Shown here piece after piece: positions 1-8,878 of a stretch of DNA of 15,151 nucleotides. The translations under genes and the position numbers were made by a program. This DNA comes from an uncultured Eubacteriales bacterium. GTDB taxonomy: Bacteria; Bacillota; Clostridia; Lachnospirales; Lachnospiraceae. Below the pieces are notes generated by a model. The model worked only from the letters and a program-made list of their open reading frames with translations. It was not told the origin of the DNA and searched no databases. Numbering within the stretch: position 1 is the stretch's first letter; each line of letters starts with the position of its first letter. The DNA is taken from contig ONWK01000132.1 of NCBI GenBank assembly GCA_900321505.1, positions 1-15,151 on the forward strand, written 5' to 3'.

Positions 1-1177
1 CCGCATTCAGCGTGATCCTTACCCAGCCGTTATCCACATTATACTTGATGGCATTCTCGACAAGATTGGAAATGACCAGCGACAGCTTAACCTCATCAAC
101 CTCCGCTGTAACCTCACGGTAGCTCTCATAAGTAAGCTCGATATTTCTCTTTCTTGCAAGGGGCGTCACCCTCCGCATGATAACATCTATCAGCTGATTG
201 ATACTTACGCTGGAGTAATTCATCACCGCATTCTGCTTATCGGTCTTAACAAGCGCCAGCAGATCATTTATTATCTTGGTCTCACGGTCGATCTCATCCA
301 CGATATCGGTCATAAACTCCTGATAATCCGCCGCCGTCGCCTGCTCATTCTGCAGCAGCGACTCGGCCAGCACCTTCATGGACGTTATGGGCGTTTTCAG
401 CTCATGCGACACATCGGAAACGAATTCCTGCCTGGACACATCTATATCCTCAAGCTGCGAGATGACTTCATTATAATTCTTGGCCAGATAACGGGTCTCC
501 TTAAAGCCCTGCTCCGGCAGCTTGGCATCCAGATTGCCTTCGGAGATAAAGGCGATCCTCCTGTTCATATCCAGGAGCCCTCTCACCGTAAGATGTGAGA
601 TAAGCCATACAAAGAAGAGAAGTATCAGGAAAATGACCCCGCAAAGGATCATCGTATTCTGCACCATCTTCTCATGCCGTCTTTCAATAGACCGCGTTGA
701 CGCCGTAGAAACGATAACTCCCTCGATATCTCCTCTTTCATCCCGAATAGGAAGTATGACCTCGGCATAGGCGTTTCTGATCCAGCTCAGCTTCTCCTTC
801 CTGCCGGTCATGACATCCATTACATTTTCACTGATTATGTATGAATTCTGCTGAAATACAAAGGTATCCTTCTCGATCCTGTAGTTACGGTCTATGACAA
901 GGATACGTCCCCCTGCCAGAAAGGCTGTTTCATCGAGGTCAGAATCAAGAGTATTCTGCGATGAGATCAACTTAAAATGCTGCAGGGAGATCCTGTCCGC
1001 CAGTCTCCCTGCAGTATCTTCAGTTTGTTCCAGAAGACTGTCAGAAGCATTTTTGCCATCCAGATAAATGATACCCGCCCCCACTGCAACCATTCCGATC
1101 AGCAGCAGCAGGAGCACGGTTATCCGTAGGAATGTGCGCATGCTAATGTGAAGTTTTCTGGATTTTTTCTCTTTCAT
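1..1177 (-). CDS. Sensor histidine kinase, PhoR/WalK type (partial, C-terminus off left edge)
   Basis: This is a membrane sensor kinase that should autophosphorylate on His and pass the phosphate to a response regulator not in the window. The visible 392 residues start at ATG 1177. There is a basic N-terminus, TM1 at about 17-38, and an extracellular sensor of about 135 residues with a Cache/PDC-like look (RILVIDRNYRIEKD, then AEVILPIRDERGDIEGVIVS). TM2 lies at about 175-195, then a HAMP linker at about 196-247 and the H-box FVSDVSHELKTPITS with His258. The N-box NLVENAIKYN (Asn375) follows. The reading stops shortly after it at the window edge, so the G boxes are not visible. The upstream ribosome site is weak. 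It lies 129 bp downstream of ppk on the same strand with no terminator between them, so co-transcription is possible. The family call is firm; the signal sensed is unknown. Confidence 0.93.
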   Translation of the reverse strand, partial: MKEKKSRKLHISMRTFLRITVLLLLLIGMVAVGAGIIYLDGKNASDSLLEQTEDTAGRLADRISLQHFKLISSQNTLDSDLDETAFLAGGRILVIDRNYRIEKDTFVFQQNSYIISENVMDVMTGRKEKLSWIRNAYAEVILPIRDERGDIEGVIVSTASTRSIERRHEKMVQNTMILCGVIFLILLFFVWLISHLTVRGLLDMNRRIAFISEGNLDAKLPEQGFKETRYLAKNYNEVISQLEDIDVSRQEFVSDVSHELKTPITSMKVLAESLLQNEQATAADYQEFMTDIVDEIDRETKIINDLLALVKTDKQNAVMNYSSVSINQLIDVIMRRVTPLARKRNIELTYESYREVTAEVDEVKLSLVISNLVENAIKYNVDNGWVRITLNA

Positions 1178-1306
1178 TTTGTGTTTTTCCGTAGTTGCTG
1201 ATAATGTACGTTTATATATGAGGTTCTTGCTGCACCGAGGATTTTTCAGACATGCTGTCGGCGTAAACATGCCGTCATTCAGTTGAGTACTTCATGAACT
1301 GCTGAT

Positions 1307-3403
1307 CTAGATCTCCTCATCCGCAACCGGAGGAGCCGTTGCGGCCTGAGCCGCACGATAAGCCTGATCGTACAGGATCTCCTGAGCATTTACCGGCGGT
1401 TCCTCATGTGTAACATAGATATAGGTTCCGTCAGGCTGCTGCTCTCTTGCCTTAACATTATCATTAAGCTGGAGCCTGAACATATCACGTATCCTCTTCT
1501 TGAGATCGCTGTTGTAAACAGGCGCTGCAACCTCAACACGATGAACGGTATTTCTTGTCATGAAATCCGCAGACGCGATGAACATCTCTTCCTTACGGCC
1601 CGTTCCGAAAATGTAAACACGTGAATGCTCAAGGAATCTTCCCACTATGGATACCGCGCGGATATTATCCGTCTTTCCCGGTATTCCGGTCCTGAGGCAG
1701 TTAATGCCGCGGATCACCATTTCCACCTTGACTCCCGCCTCGGAAGCTTCGATGATCTTATCCATGATAACCTTATCCGTAAGTGAATTCAGCTTGAAGC
1801 CCAGATATGCCTTTCCGCCTCCCTTTGCGATCTCGATCTGTTTTTCGATCTTTTCGACTATCTTATTCTGCAGACAGCGTGGAGCAACCAGCAGATGCTC
1901 CGTGGATTCAAGCACCTCGCCCAGGGAAAGAGCCTGGAACACCTTTGCGGCTTCGGCGCCCAAACGTTCATCCGCGGTCATAAGGCAGAGATCCGTATAA
2001 AGACGCGCGGTCTTCTCGTTATAATTTCCGGTTCCGATCTGGGTGATATACTGTACGTCATCACCAACCTTCCTGGTAATAAGGCAGAGCTTGGAATGTA
2101 CCTTCAGACCGTCAAGTCCGTAGATAACATGACAGCCTGCAGACTCCAGCATACGTGACCACTCGATATTATTCTCCTCATCGAAGCGTGCCTTCAGCTC
2201 AACAAGTACATCCACCTGCTTTCCGTTCTCCGCCGCCTCCACCAGGGCTTCAACTACCTTGCTGTGTTTTGCAAGGCGGTACAATGTCATCTTGATGGAA
2301 ACCACGGCCGGATCATTTGCCGCCTCAGTAAGCATGTTAAGGAAGGGGCGGATACTCTGGTACGGATAGGAAAGCAGCTTGTCTCCCTCCAGGATCTGCG
2401 GCAGGAGCGGCCTCGTCTCGTCCAGATCCGGTGTACGCTGCGGGAATCTCTTTTCGAAGAAGAGCTCGCTTTTGTGACGCAGTATATCCTGTATATCAAA
2501 TACAAATGACAGATCCAGAGGCGCCTTCACCTTAAAGATCATATCCTTGTCGATCTTCAGGTAATTCTTCATCTGTGTCAGCACCTGCTTATCCAGATCT
2601 CTGGTATATTCCATTCTGACCGGTGTAAGCTTTCTTCTCTGCTTCAGGATCTCTTCCATATGCTCCCTGTAGCTGAGTTCCTCATCGTAGCTCTTATCCG
2701 CATCGATATCCGCATTTCTTGTTACACGGATCAGTGATTTGCTGACTATATTATAGCCATTGAATACACTCGGAAGGAAATGCAGTATCAGTTCCTCGGC
2801 AAGCATATAATAACCGTTCGCACCCGGAATCTGGATCAGTCTCCGGAACATGCCGTTGTTGCAGGGTACAATGCCTATTTTGGTCTTGATATTTTTTGCC
2901 TTTGAATTCTTCGTTGCCAGTACCGCTACCGCACATATCTCATTATTCTTGATAAACGGAAACGGCTGTTTCTTGCTTACGATAAAAGGAGAAAGCAGCG
3001 GCAGTATCTCCTGCTCAAAATAGGTCTGAAGATAGGCTCCCTGTCTCTCATCCAGCTTTGCGAAATTGATGAGATGGATATTCTCCTCCTCCATTCTGCC
3101 CATAAGATTTGCATAGGATATATCCTTGCGCTTATTCAGCTCCTTTACACGCTCACGTATGGCCTCAAGCTGTTCGCCCGGAGTCATGCTTGTCTTATTC
3201 TCTCTGGCATCCTTTTTGATCAGCATTTCATCATGGATCGACCCCACACGTACCATGAAGAATTCATCAAGATTTGTCTGATAGATGGAAATGAAACTGA
3301 GACGTTCGCAGAGCGGAGTACGCTCATCCTCGGACTCCTCAAGGACCCTCTCATTAAACCTCAGCCATGACAATTCTCTGTTTTCATAAACCTGTTTGCT
3401 CAT
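1307..3403 (-). CDS. ppk: Polyphosphate kinase 1 (PPK1)
   Basis: PPK1 reversibly polymerises the gamma-phosphate of ATP into inorganic polyphosphate. The protein is 698 residues, normal for the family. The N-domain opens with ENRELSWLRFNERVLEES and NLDEFFMVRVGSI. The catalytic half has the ARFDEENNI motif, the phospho-acceptor motif GLKVHSKLCLI with His436, GTGNYNEKTARLYTDL, a second catalytic motif VGRFLEHSRVYIFG with His593, and SADFMTRN. These two His positions align with E. coli His435 and His592. I chose ATG 3403, not the in-frame ATG at 3424, because a full AGGAGG (3411-3416) sits 7 nt before 3403 and would otherwise be inside the coding sequence. The C-terminal tail of about 30 residues is Ala/Pro/Glu-rich and looks unconserved. 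It has its own promoter (3456-3484) and may be co-transcribed with the sensor kinase downstream. Confidence 0.97.
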   Translation of the reverse strand: MSKQVYENRELSWLRFNERVLEESEDERTPLCERLSFISIYQTNLDEFFMVRVGSIHDEMLIKKDARENKTSMTPGEQLEAIRERVKELNKRKDISYANLMGRMEEENIHLINFAKLDERQGAYLQTYFEQEILPLLSPFIVSKKQPFPFIKNNEICAVAVLATKNSKAKNIKTKIGIVPCNNGMFRRLIQIPGANGYYMLAEELILHFLPSVFNGYNIVSKSLIRVTRNADIDADKSYDEELSYREHMEEILKQRRKLTPVRMEYTRDLDKQVLTQMKNYLKIDKDMIFKVKAPLDLSFVFDIQDILRHKSELFFEKRFPQRTPDLDETRPLLPQILEGDKLLSYPYQSIRPFLNMLTEAANDPAVVSIKMTLYRLAKHSKVVEALVEAAENGKQVDVLVELKARFDEENNIEWSRMLESAGCHVIYGLDGLKVHSKLCLITRKVGDDVQYITQIGTGNYNEKTARLYTDLCLMTADERLGAEAAKVFQALSLGEVLESTEHLLVAPRCLQNKIVEKIEKQIEIAKGGGKAYLGFKLNSLTDKVIMDKIIEASEAGVKVEMVIRGINCLRTGIPGKTDNIRAVSIVGRFLEHSRVYIFGTGRKEEMFIASADFMTRNTVHRVEVAAPVYNSDLKKRIRDMFRLQLNDNVKAREQQPDGTYIYVTHEEPPVNAQEILYDQAYRAAQAATAPPVADEEI

Positions 3404-3416
3404 TCCTTCTCCTCCT
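3404..3416 (-). promoter_or_regulatory. Ribosome binding site fixing the ppk start at 3403
   Basis: On the minus strand AGGAGG (3411-3416) is followed by a 7-nt spacer and ATG at 3403. The longer reading from ATG 3424 would translate this site as Ser-Gly-Gly-Glu-Gly and has no comparable site of its own. Confidence 0.85.
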
Positions 3417-3455
3417 GAAGACACATTGTTTTGTAACGTTTCCCCTTAACATTTA

Positions 3456-3484
3456 AATATATCTCAAATAGTGAATTATGTCAA
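3456..3484 (-). promoter_or_regulatory. Sigma-A-type promoter of ppk
   Basis: On the minus strand TTGACA (3479-3484) and TATATT (3456-3461) are separated by exactly 17 nt. The -35 box is perfect and the -10 box is 5/6. The expected transcription start is near 3449, giving a leader of about 45 nt before the ATG at 3403. The region is AT-rich, unlike the GC-rich stretch to its right. Confidence 0.85.
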
Positions 3485-3514
3485 TTTGTACCTGTTCGGC
3501 ACACCATGAATCCA

Positions 3515-3549
3515 ATCGAGCAGGAGGGGGAAACCGCCTCCTGCCCGAT
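3515..3549. other. Strong orphan hairpin upstream of the ppk promoter
   Basis: The arms ATCG-A-GCAGGAGG and CCTCCTGC-C-CGAT form 4 + 8 base pairs interrupted by one A/C mismatch. There is then a G/G mismatch, a GG/CC pair and an AAA loop. No U-tract follows on either strand, so it is not a simple terminator. It sits about 30 bp upstream of the ppk -35 box. A second, smaller palindrome (CTCCGC...GCGGAG) lies at 3637-3657. No function is assigned. Confidence 0.5.
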
Positions 3550-3664
3550 GTCACGGATAAGCATATAAAATCACAGCTTTTCAGCTTCTTCGGTTTCTGA
3601 TGCTTCGCACCCGGAACCCCGGGACGGTCAGAAGAACTCCGCACCCCGGATGCGGAGCAGTTGC

Positions 3665-3724
3665 AAAAAATCATCCCGAGCTAAGGATCTCCTTACCACT
3701 TCGTGAGATCCCCGCCCGGGATGA
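3665..3724 (-). terminator. Rho-independent terminator of the MMPL/GYG-repeat operon
   Basis: Read on the minus strand, arms at 3717-3724 and 3671-3678 pair perfectly over 8 bp (TCATCCCG with CGGGATGA). An inner 7-bp stem (3705-3711 with 3685-3691, GGATCTC/GAGATCC) continues beyond an internal loop. Six U residues (3665-3670) follow directly. It lies 87 bp after the stop codon at 3812 in the right orientation. Confidence 0.8.
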
Positions 3725-3811
3725 CATCATATCAACATAATGACTTTACTGCATTTCCGTGTTAATGTTCACGCCGCTGATCCTGATGTACAGTATCCGG
3801 ATACATACTCC

Positions 3812-6574
3812 TTATTCAGCGCTTATGCCCTCAGTCTTTATGATATATTTAACATTGCATGTCTCACCTTCAGCGACACCTGCAAAGCTGCTGTATTTTG
3901 TGCCGGCCTCTCTTATGGATTCCAGCTTCTCCACGAAGGAATCCAGCTTCTCTTCACCGCTGCTCAGTGCCTGTATCAGAGTATCGATTCCCTCTGAGAA
4001 TTCATCTGCGCCATCCTTCAGCATAGCTCCTCCCGTGCTGAGCAGATCCGAGCCGTCCTTCAGCTTCTGTGTTCCTTCAGCCAGTGCAGCAGCGCCCTTT
4101 GCCAATTCTCCTGAACCTGCAGACAGAGTTCCCAGTCCCTCATTCAGTGAACCGTTGCCTGATGCTATCTGTGATACGGCGCCCTTCAGTTCCTCGATCT
4201 TAGGTGCAAATGCTGAAAGCTCTCCGTCAACAACCTTAAGGGTCTGGTCTACTCCAAGGTTGATACCTGCCTCGGCATATGCCCGGCACATTGCCGTGAT
4301 CAGCGGCTTAAATCCACCCGAAAGATTTGTTGACATGCTGTCCGTAAATGCCTTGAATTCATTTGCCAGCTTACCGTACTCAGTACCGTAGCCCGTTCCG
4401 TAGCCTGTTCCGTAGCCATAACCATAACCTGTTCCGTAGCCTGTTCCGTAGCCTGTTCCGTAACCAAGACCATAGCCCTGTCCATAGCCGGTTCCATAAC
4501 CTGTTCCGTAACCTGTACCATAGCCGTAACCATAGCCTGTTCCGTAACCTGTACCATAGCCAAGTCCGTAGCCGTTACCATAACCTGTTCCATAGCCTGT
4601 TCCATAACCGAGTCCATAGCCCTGACCATAGCCGTTGCCGTAGCCTGAACCGTAGCCTGCCGTAAATGCACCGATAAGTGCAGGAGCAAGCGTACTCATT
4701 TGTGAATTAACCGCTGCAGAGATCTGATCTGCCAGTGCAGCCTTAAACTGTGCTATCTGCTCTTCGGAAAGATCACTGTAGGTCAGTCCTTCATATCCAA
4801 GCTGGGGAAGTGCCTGATTGATCACTGCAGCCGTCACGGTCGGTTCGATAGATGCACGGACTGCGCCGTATGCCTGCTGATATGCCGGATTGGATGTAAC
4901 CTGCGAAGGATCTGCCTGGAGAGATGAAGCAGCGCTTTTACCCTGTGCAGCCGCATCAGCCGCGATCTCCGACTTTAATTGACTTGTAACCGATGCTGCC
5001 CCCTGAGCTCTTGCATCTGCTGCGATCTGGGCCTTCAGAGAGTCGGTAACCGATGCCGCGCCCTGGGCTCTCGCATCTTCAGCGATCTTTGCCTTAAGCT
5101 CATCTGTTACTGCAGCTTCTCCCTGAGCTCTCGCGTCCTTTGCTATCTGCTCCTTAAGCTCATCTGTTACCGATGCAGCGCCCTGAGCCTTTGCGTCCTC
5201 TGCTATCTGTGCCTTAAGCTCATCCGTTACCGATGCCTGCCCTGCTTCCGCAGCAGCCTTACGTATGATAGCTTCCTTTTCCTCATCAGTAAGACTGCTG
5301 TCTGCAAGTGCCGCAAATGAAGGAGCCTCTGACAGTGCGCCTGTTACGCCTGAAGTAAGCGCACCTGAGATCTTATCCTGTGTATACCCCTGACTCTCAA
5401 CCGTATTCTGGATACTGTCGGATGCAGCCTTCTTCTGCTCATCCGTAGCCTCCGTGGAGTATGAAGATACATCCGGAAGGTTGATACCCTGAACCGCTTC
5501 ATTAAGCTTTTCAGACCCGTCGGCAAGTTTTTCGGCGCCGTCTTTTGCACTCTTAACGCCATTATCCAGCTTTACAGCGCCTTCTGCCAGAGCCTTAGCG
5601 CCGCTGTTCACCTGACCGATGCCGTCTGAAAGCTGCTCGACGCCGTCAACATATGACTTGATACCGTCTGTAAGCTGATCCACGCCGTTTACAAGTACTT
5701 CCTTCTTTTCGTTGAGCATGTTCTTCAGCCCTTCAACATCCAGATCCAGAACATCCTCCGAAAGATTAAGGGGAGTTGCAAGCGTAAGCGCCATATCAAG
5801 TGAGAAGGCGGTTGTATTTGCAGTAACCTCTATGGATGAAGGAATTTCAAATCCGTCAAGCTCCAGATCCAGGCTCTCCTCCAGACCCGGAAGGCCGAAG
5901 CCCACAATTATAAATCTGTTTCCGTCAGAAATAACCTTTCCGTGGGTAACCTGTACATCCGTAAAGCTGTCACCGTCCAGCAGAAGCCCGCTTCCCATAA
6001 TGAACGGTGCATATACATCTCCCGTCTTTGCATTATTGATATACTCAAAAACGATCTTCACAGATCCGCTCTTACCTGCTATCTCATCGGGAGACATTTC
6101 CTGTCCGTCCAGATAGTATTTTATCTTTACTCCAACCGGAACCTCAGCATCTGTTTTTCCCTGATAATAAACCGAATTTCCGTCTGCCTGCCAGGTAAGT
6201 GAATCTCCGTCCTGTGTAAAGCCTTCGTCTCCTCTGACATTTTCTATATCCGAAAGGGTGCTCTTATCCTTAAGCTCTGCGGAACCGTCGGGGTTCTTCA
6301 GCCATTCGCTGACGATAACCTTTTTCTTATCACCGGATGCATCCGCGATCACATAAACCGTTTCATCCTTATCGCTTTCCAAAGCCTTGTCCGGATTAAA
6401 TGTGGTCTTAACTAGTTCTGAAAGATCTCCCAGCTCCTCTGTCTCCTCCTGCTGAGGCTCCATCACCGTAACTGCATCCGCCTTGATATCCGCACTGCCG
6501 CAGGCTGAGGTGCTGAGCATCATGGCTCCCACCAGTATACCTGCCAATACCTTTTTCTGCATTCTCATCTTCAT
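3812..6574 (-). CDS. Secreted/lipoprotein with xxxLxxG heptad repeats, 20-residue repeats and a GYGX tract
   Basis: This large envelope protein is about 920 residues. The N-terminus is a signal peptide (MKMRMQKK, hydrophobic stretch, LSTSAC) whose Cys fits a relaxed lipobox. Residues of about 45-280 look like a beta-rich globular domain. Residues of about 293-357 carry heptads of the xxxLxxG type (for example [15 protein letters not shown]) known from YhgE/Pip-like proteins. Residues of about 448-547 are five 20-residue repeats. Residues 640-734 are the GYGX tract. Residues of about 795-890 return to xxxLxxG heptads, and the protein ends without a TM segment. The frame is open upstream to TTG 6595, but I prefer ATG 6574, which has AAAGGA and GGTGA ahead of it and opens a clean signal peptide. 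It starts 31 bp after the MMPL gene and shares its terminator, so a partner or accessory of that pump is likely. The biochemical role is unknown. Confidence 0.85.
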   Translation of the reverse strand: MKMRMQKKVLAGILVGAMMLSTSACGSADIKADAVTVMEPQQEETEELGDLSELVKTTFNPDKALESDKDETVYVIADASGDKKKVIVSEWLKNPDGSAELKDKSTLSDIENVRGDEGFTQDGDSLTWQADGNSVYYQGKTDAEVPVGVKIKYYLDGQEMSPDEIAGKSGSVKIVFEYINNAKTGDVYAPFIMGSGLLLDGDSFTDVQVTHGKVISDGNRFIIVGFGLPGLEESLDLELDGFEIPSSIEVTANTTAFSLDMALTLATPLNLSEDVLDLDVEGLKNMLNEKKEVLVNGVDQLTDGIKSYVDGVEQLSDGIGQVNSGAKALAEGAVKLDNGVKSAKDGAEKLADGSEKLNEAVQGINLPDVSSYSTEATDEQKKAASDSIQNTVESQGYTQDKISGALTSGVTGALSEAPSFAALADSSLTDEEKEAIIRKAAAEAGQASVTDELKAQIAEDAKAQGAASVTDELKEQIAKDARAQGEAAVTDELKAKIAEDARAQGAASVTDSLKAQIAADARAQGAASVTSQLKSEIAADAAAQGKSAASSLQADPSQVTSNPAYQQAYGAVRASIEPTVTAAVINQALPQLGYEGLTYSDLSEEQIAQFKAALADQISAAVNSQMSTLAPALIGAFTAGYGSGYGNGYGQGYGLGYGTGYGTGYGNGYGLGYGTGYGTGYGYGYGTGYGTGYGTGYGQGYGLGYGTGYGTGYGTGYGYGYGTGYGTGYGTEYGKLANEFKAFTDSMSTNLSGGFKPLITAMCRAYAEAGINLGVDQTLKVVDGELSAFAPKIEELKGAVSQIASGNGSLNEGLGTLSAGSGELAKGAAALAEGTQKLKDGSDLLSTGGAMLKDGADEFSEGIDTLIQALSSGEEKLDSFVEKLESIREAGTKYSSFAGVAEGETCNVKYIIKTEGISAE
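4373..4657 (-). repeat. Coding tandem repeat: 23 GYGX units plus EYG
   Basis: There are 95 residues (640-734) encoded by a 12-bp unit GGN-TAY-GGN-NNN. It holds 23 consecutive GYGX tetrapeptides closed by EYG, giving roughly half Gly and a quarter Tyr. The fourth position is mostly Thr, with Asn, Gln, Leu, Tyr and Ser. Blocks such as Q-L-T-T and Y-T-T-T recur, which suggests growth by duplication of multi-unit blocks. Other reading frames stay open through it only because the short unit lacks stops there. Confidence 0.97.
4934..5233 (-). repeat. Five 60-bp (20-residue) tandem coding repeats
   Basis: The unit is [20 protein letters not shown] (residues of about 448-547). It occurs five times in exact 20-residue register, with the last copies drifting ([16 protein letters not shown]). 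Its composition suggests an alpha-helical or coiled-coil stalk. It lies between the N-terminal heptad block and the GYGX tract. Confidence 0.92.
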
Positions 6575-6605
6575 CAGGTTCACCATTCCTTTCAATATCC
6601 CTGTC

Positions 6606-8720
6606 TCAGACCGTCTGAGCCTCTTTTTCCTTCTTTATGTTCTTCTCCCTGCTGATAACATCCCTGAAGCCCATGGATGTGCGCATGATCACCGGATCAA
6701 AAACACGGAGTACTGCCGGAAGCAGAAGAATAACCACAAACATACTGATGACCGCACCTCTTGCCATAAGTGTACAAAGGGAACTGATCATATCTATATC
6801 CGAATACATTCCTACACCGAAGGTTGCGGCAAAGAATGAAAGTCCGCTTACTATGATCGAAATCATGGAATCCTTCAATGCCGTGGTCACAGCCTGAACC
6901 TTGTCCTGCCCGCCTATACGTGCATCCCTGTATTTGTTAGTCATAAGTATCGCATAGTCCACCGTGGATCCCAGCTGTATGGTCCCTATTACGATGGATG
7001 CTATAAACGGAAGCACCGTATGCGTATAATACGGGATCCCCAGATTAATGAAGATTGCAAACTCGATGACCGATACCAGCAGTACGGGAACCGATACCGA
7101 ACGGAACACCAGGATGATGATCAGTCCCACCAGAATAATGGAAACCGAGTTGACCACCTTAAAGTCATGGTCCGTTATATTGATCAGGTCTTCCGTACAG
7201 GGTGCTTCACCGATAAGCATTCCCGTTTCATCATATTTATCCAATATACCGTTGATCGTATCACACTGCCGGTTAACCTCATCCGTCGCCACCTTATATT
7301 CCGATAGTATGAACATCAGCTGATAATGCTCATTTTCCAGTACATCCAGAAGTTTCTTCGGGATCAGTTCCTTCGGAAATGTGGGGCCGACCAGTGTGGA
7401 AAGCCCGATCGTTGCCTTAACGCCCTCCACCTTGTTCACTTCTTCCGCAAAAGCCTTAACCTGCTTACTGCTGAGCTTGCTGTCCATAAGCACCATGTGG
7501 GTGGAATTCATCTCAAACTGTTCTTCCAGCTTTGTATTAGCCACTATACTTGGCAGGTCCTTCGGAAGTGATGAGTCAAGATTGTAGTAAACGTCATTGT
7601 GAGCCTGTCCGTAATATGCGGGAATTATAAGTGCCGCAAAAAGGATAAGTCCGACATAGAAATGTTTTACTATCCATGAACTGATCTTTGACATATCGGG
7701 TATCAGCGCCCGGTGGCTGGTCTTTTCTATAGCCTTGTCAAATATGAGGATCATAGACGGAAGTACCGTTACACAGCAGATAACTCCGAGAACAACGCCC
7801 TTTGCCATTACGATACCCAGGTCAAGACCGAGGGTAAAGCTCATGAACATCAGTGCCACAAAGCCTGCCACCGTTGTAATGGAACTGCCCACAACGGATG
7901 AAAGTGTTTCATTTATCGCCGCTGCCATAGCTGCCTTTTTGTCTCCATGGCTGACTTCCTTTTCCGCGGAATAGCTGTGCCAGAGGAAAATTGAGTAGTC
8001 CATGGTCACTGCCAGCTGCAGGACCGCAGCCAGAGCCTTGGTCACATAGGAGATCTCACCCTGGATGAAATTGGATCCCAGGTTATAAACCACCGCACAT
8101 CCTATGGAAAGAAGGAAGAACACCGGGACCAGGAAGGAATCCATGGTAAGCATCAGGATGATCAGACAAAGGCTTACCGCTATCGCAACATATACCGGAA
8201 CCTCTCTGTCGGAAAGATTCTTGGTATCTACGACTACCGCTGACATTCCGCTTATATAGGCCTGATCCGATACTACCTTGCGGAGCTGCTCTATGGCGTT
8301 CATGGTCTCGTCGGAAGACATCGTCGTATCGTAGACAGCCATCATCAATGTGGCATCCCCGTTCTTAAGAGCCTTCTGAAGCCTCTCGGGAAGCAGTTCT
8401 GCCGGGATTGATATATCAATTACCGATCCATACCAAAGCACCTTCGTAACATGCGGCACCTCTTCCATCTTCGCCGCCATGGCCTTTATATCCTTGCCCT
8501 TCATGTCTTCCACGACCACAAGCGAAAAGGCACCCGTTCCGAAATCATCCGCCAGTATTTCCTGGCCCTTCATAGTCTCTATCTCTTTGGGAAGATAGGT
8601 CAGGATATCATAATTCGTCCTGGTATTGAAAAACCCGATCGCTGACGGTATGAGCAGCAGAACGGCAATTATCAGGATCGGTATCCTCAGCTTTACCACC
8701 GCCGAGCCAAAGCCCTTCAT
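6606..8720 (-). CDS. RND superfamily transporter, MMPL family
   Basis: This is a 704-residue proton-driven membrane exporter of the MMPL branch, which typically moves lipids or hydrophobic envelope molecules; the substrate here is unknown. It has two homologous halves. Each has one TM (about 12-32 and 351-370), a soluble extracellular domain (about 33-174 and 371-520), and a cluster of five more TMs, about 12 in all. The Asp-Tyr pairs that form the proton relay in MmpL3 are present in both halves: TMDYSIFL (Asp241-Tyr242) and STVDYAIL (Asp588-Tyr589). The C-terminus is a short basic tail. Start ATG 8720 has GGAGG 7 nt upstream. It is the first gene of an operon with the GYG-repeat protein and lies downstream of a TetR gene with a terminator between them. 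The family call is firm. Confidence 0.95.
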   Translation of the reverse strand: MKGFGSAVVKLRIPILIIAVLLLIPSAIGFFNTRTNYDILTYLPKEIETMKGQEILADDFGTGAFSLVVVEDMKGKDIKAMAAKMEEVPHVTKVLWYGSVIDISIPAELLPERLQKALKNGDATLMMAVYDTTMSSDETMNAIEQLRKVVSDQAYISGMSAVVVDTKNLSDREVPVYVAIAVSLCLIILMLTMDSFLVPVFFLLSIGCAVVYNLGSNFIQGEISYVTKALAAVLQLAVTMDYSIFLWHSYSAEKEVSHGDKKAAMAAAINETLSSVVGSSITTVAGFVALMFMSFTLGLDLGIVMAKGVVLGVICCVTVLPSMILIFDKAIEKTSHRALIPDMSKISSWIVKHFYVGLILFAALIIPAYYGQAHNDVYYNLDSSLPKDLPSIVANTKLEEQFEMNSTHMVLMDSKLSSKQVKAFAEEVNKVEGVKATIGLSTLVGPTFPKELIPKKLLDVLENEHYQLMFILSEYKVATDEVNRQCDTINGILDKYDETGMLIGEAPCTEDLINITDHDFKVVNSVSIILVGLIIILVFRSVSVPVLLVSVIEFAIFINLGIPYYTHTVLPFIASIVIGTIQLGSTVDYAILMTNKYRDARIGGQDKVQAVTTALKDSMISIIVSGLSFFAATFGVGMYSDIDMISSLCTLMARGAVISMFVVILLLPAVLRVFDPVIMRTSMGFRDVISREKNIKKEKEAQTV

Positions 8721-8781
8721 AAAAGCACCTCCGTTTCAAAAAACCATTTTTGATGATCATAGAGAAAAACCCTCGTTTCAT

Positions 8782-8796
8782 GGCATACTATATGCC
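8782..8796. promoter_or_regulatory. Inverted repeat GGCATA-n3-TATGCC, candidate TetR operator
   Basis: This perfect 15-bp palindrome (6-bp arms, 3-bp centre) lies in the leader of the MMPL gene, just downstream of its likely -10 box. That position would let a bound repressor block transcription. The neighbouring TetR-family gene is the obvious candidate to bind it, but this is inference. A separate 8-bp palindrome, ATGATCAT, lies at 8753-8760. Confidence 0.5.
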
Positions 8797-8813
8797 CACA
8801 TTATGCCGAAAAC

Positions 8814-8839
8814 ATTATACAGAATTCTAAAAATGTCAA
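8814..8839 (-). promoter_or_regulatory. Likely promoter of the MMPL operon (short spacer)
   Basis: On the minus strand there is a perfect TTGACA (8834-8839) and a perfect TATAAT (8814-8819), but only 14 nt lie between them; the optimum is 17. No better -35 box sits at the normal distance from TATAAT. The expected start is near 8807, upstream of the GGCATA palindrome. Confidence 0.5.
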
Positions 8840-8878
8840 AAGCACACGCCATCTTTATACACTTTTGAAAAAATGACT

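Noticed and set aside
404..770. Two plus-strand frames over the partial sensor kinase
   Set aside because: Shadows of the kinase, whose HAMP and H-box are read on the minus strand.
3453..3674. 73-codon open frame on the minus strand in the gap
   Set aside because: It ends inside the ppk -10 box and covers the orphan hairpins. It has no ribosome site and an unconvincing composition.
3793..3804. 12-bp palindrome GTATCCGGATAC near the end of the repeat-protein operon
   Set aside because: It has no loop or U-tract and a real terminator follows, so it is probably chance.
3759..4391. 210-codon plus-strand frame antisense to the heptad-repeat gene
   Set aside because: Ser/Pro/Ala-rich composition is typical of the complement of a real gene, and it has no ribosome site.
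4300..4689. Met/Ala/Thr-rich 129-codon frame and the plus-strand Arg/Ser/His-rich 100-codon frame (4363-4665) over the repeat
   Set aside because: Both are shadows of the 12-bp GYGX repeat, which contains no stops in those frames.
6575..6595. TTG 6595 or ATG 6586 as start of the GYG-repeat protein
   Set aside because: Neither has a well-spaced ribosome site. ATG 6574 does and gives a compact signal peptide. The choice is not certain.
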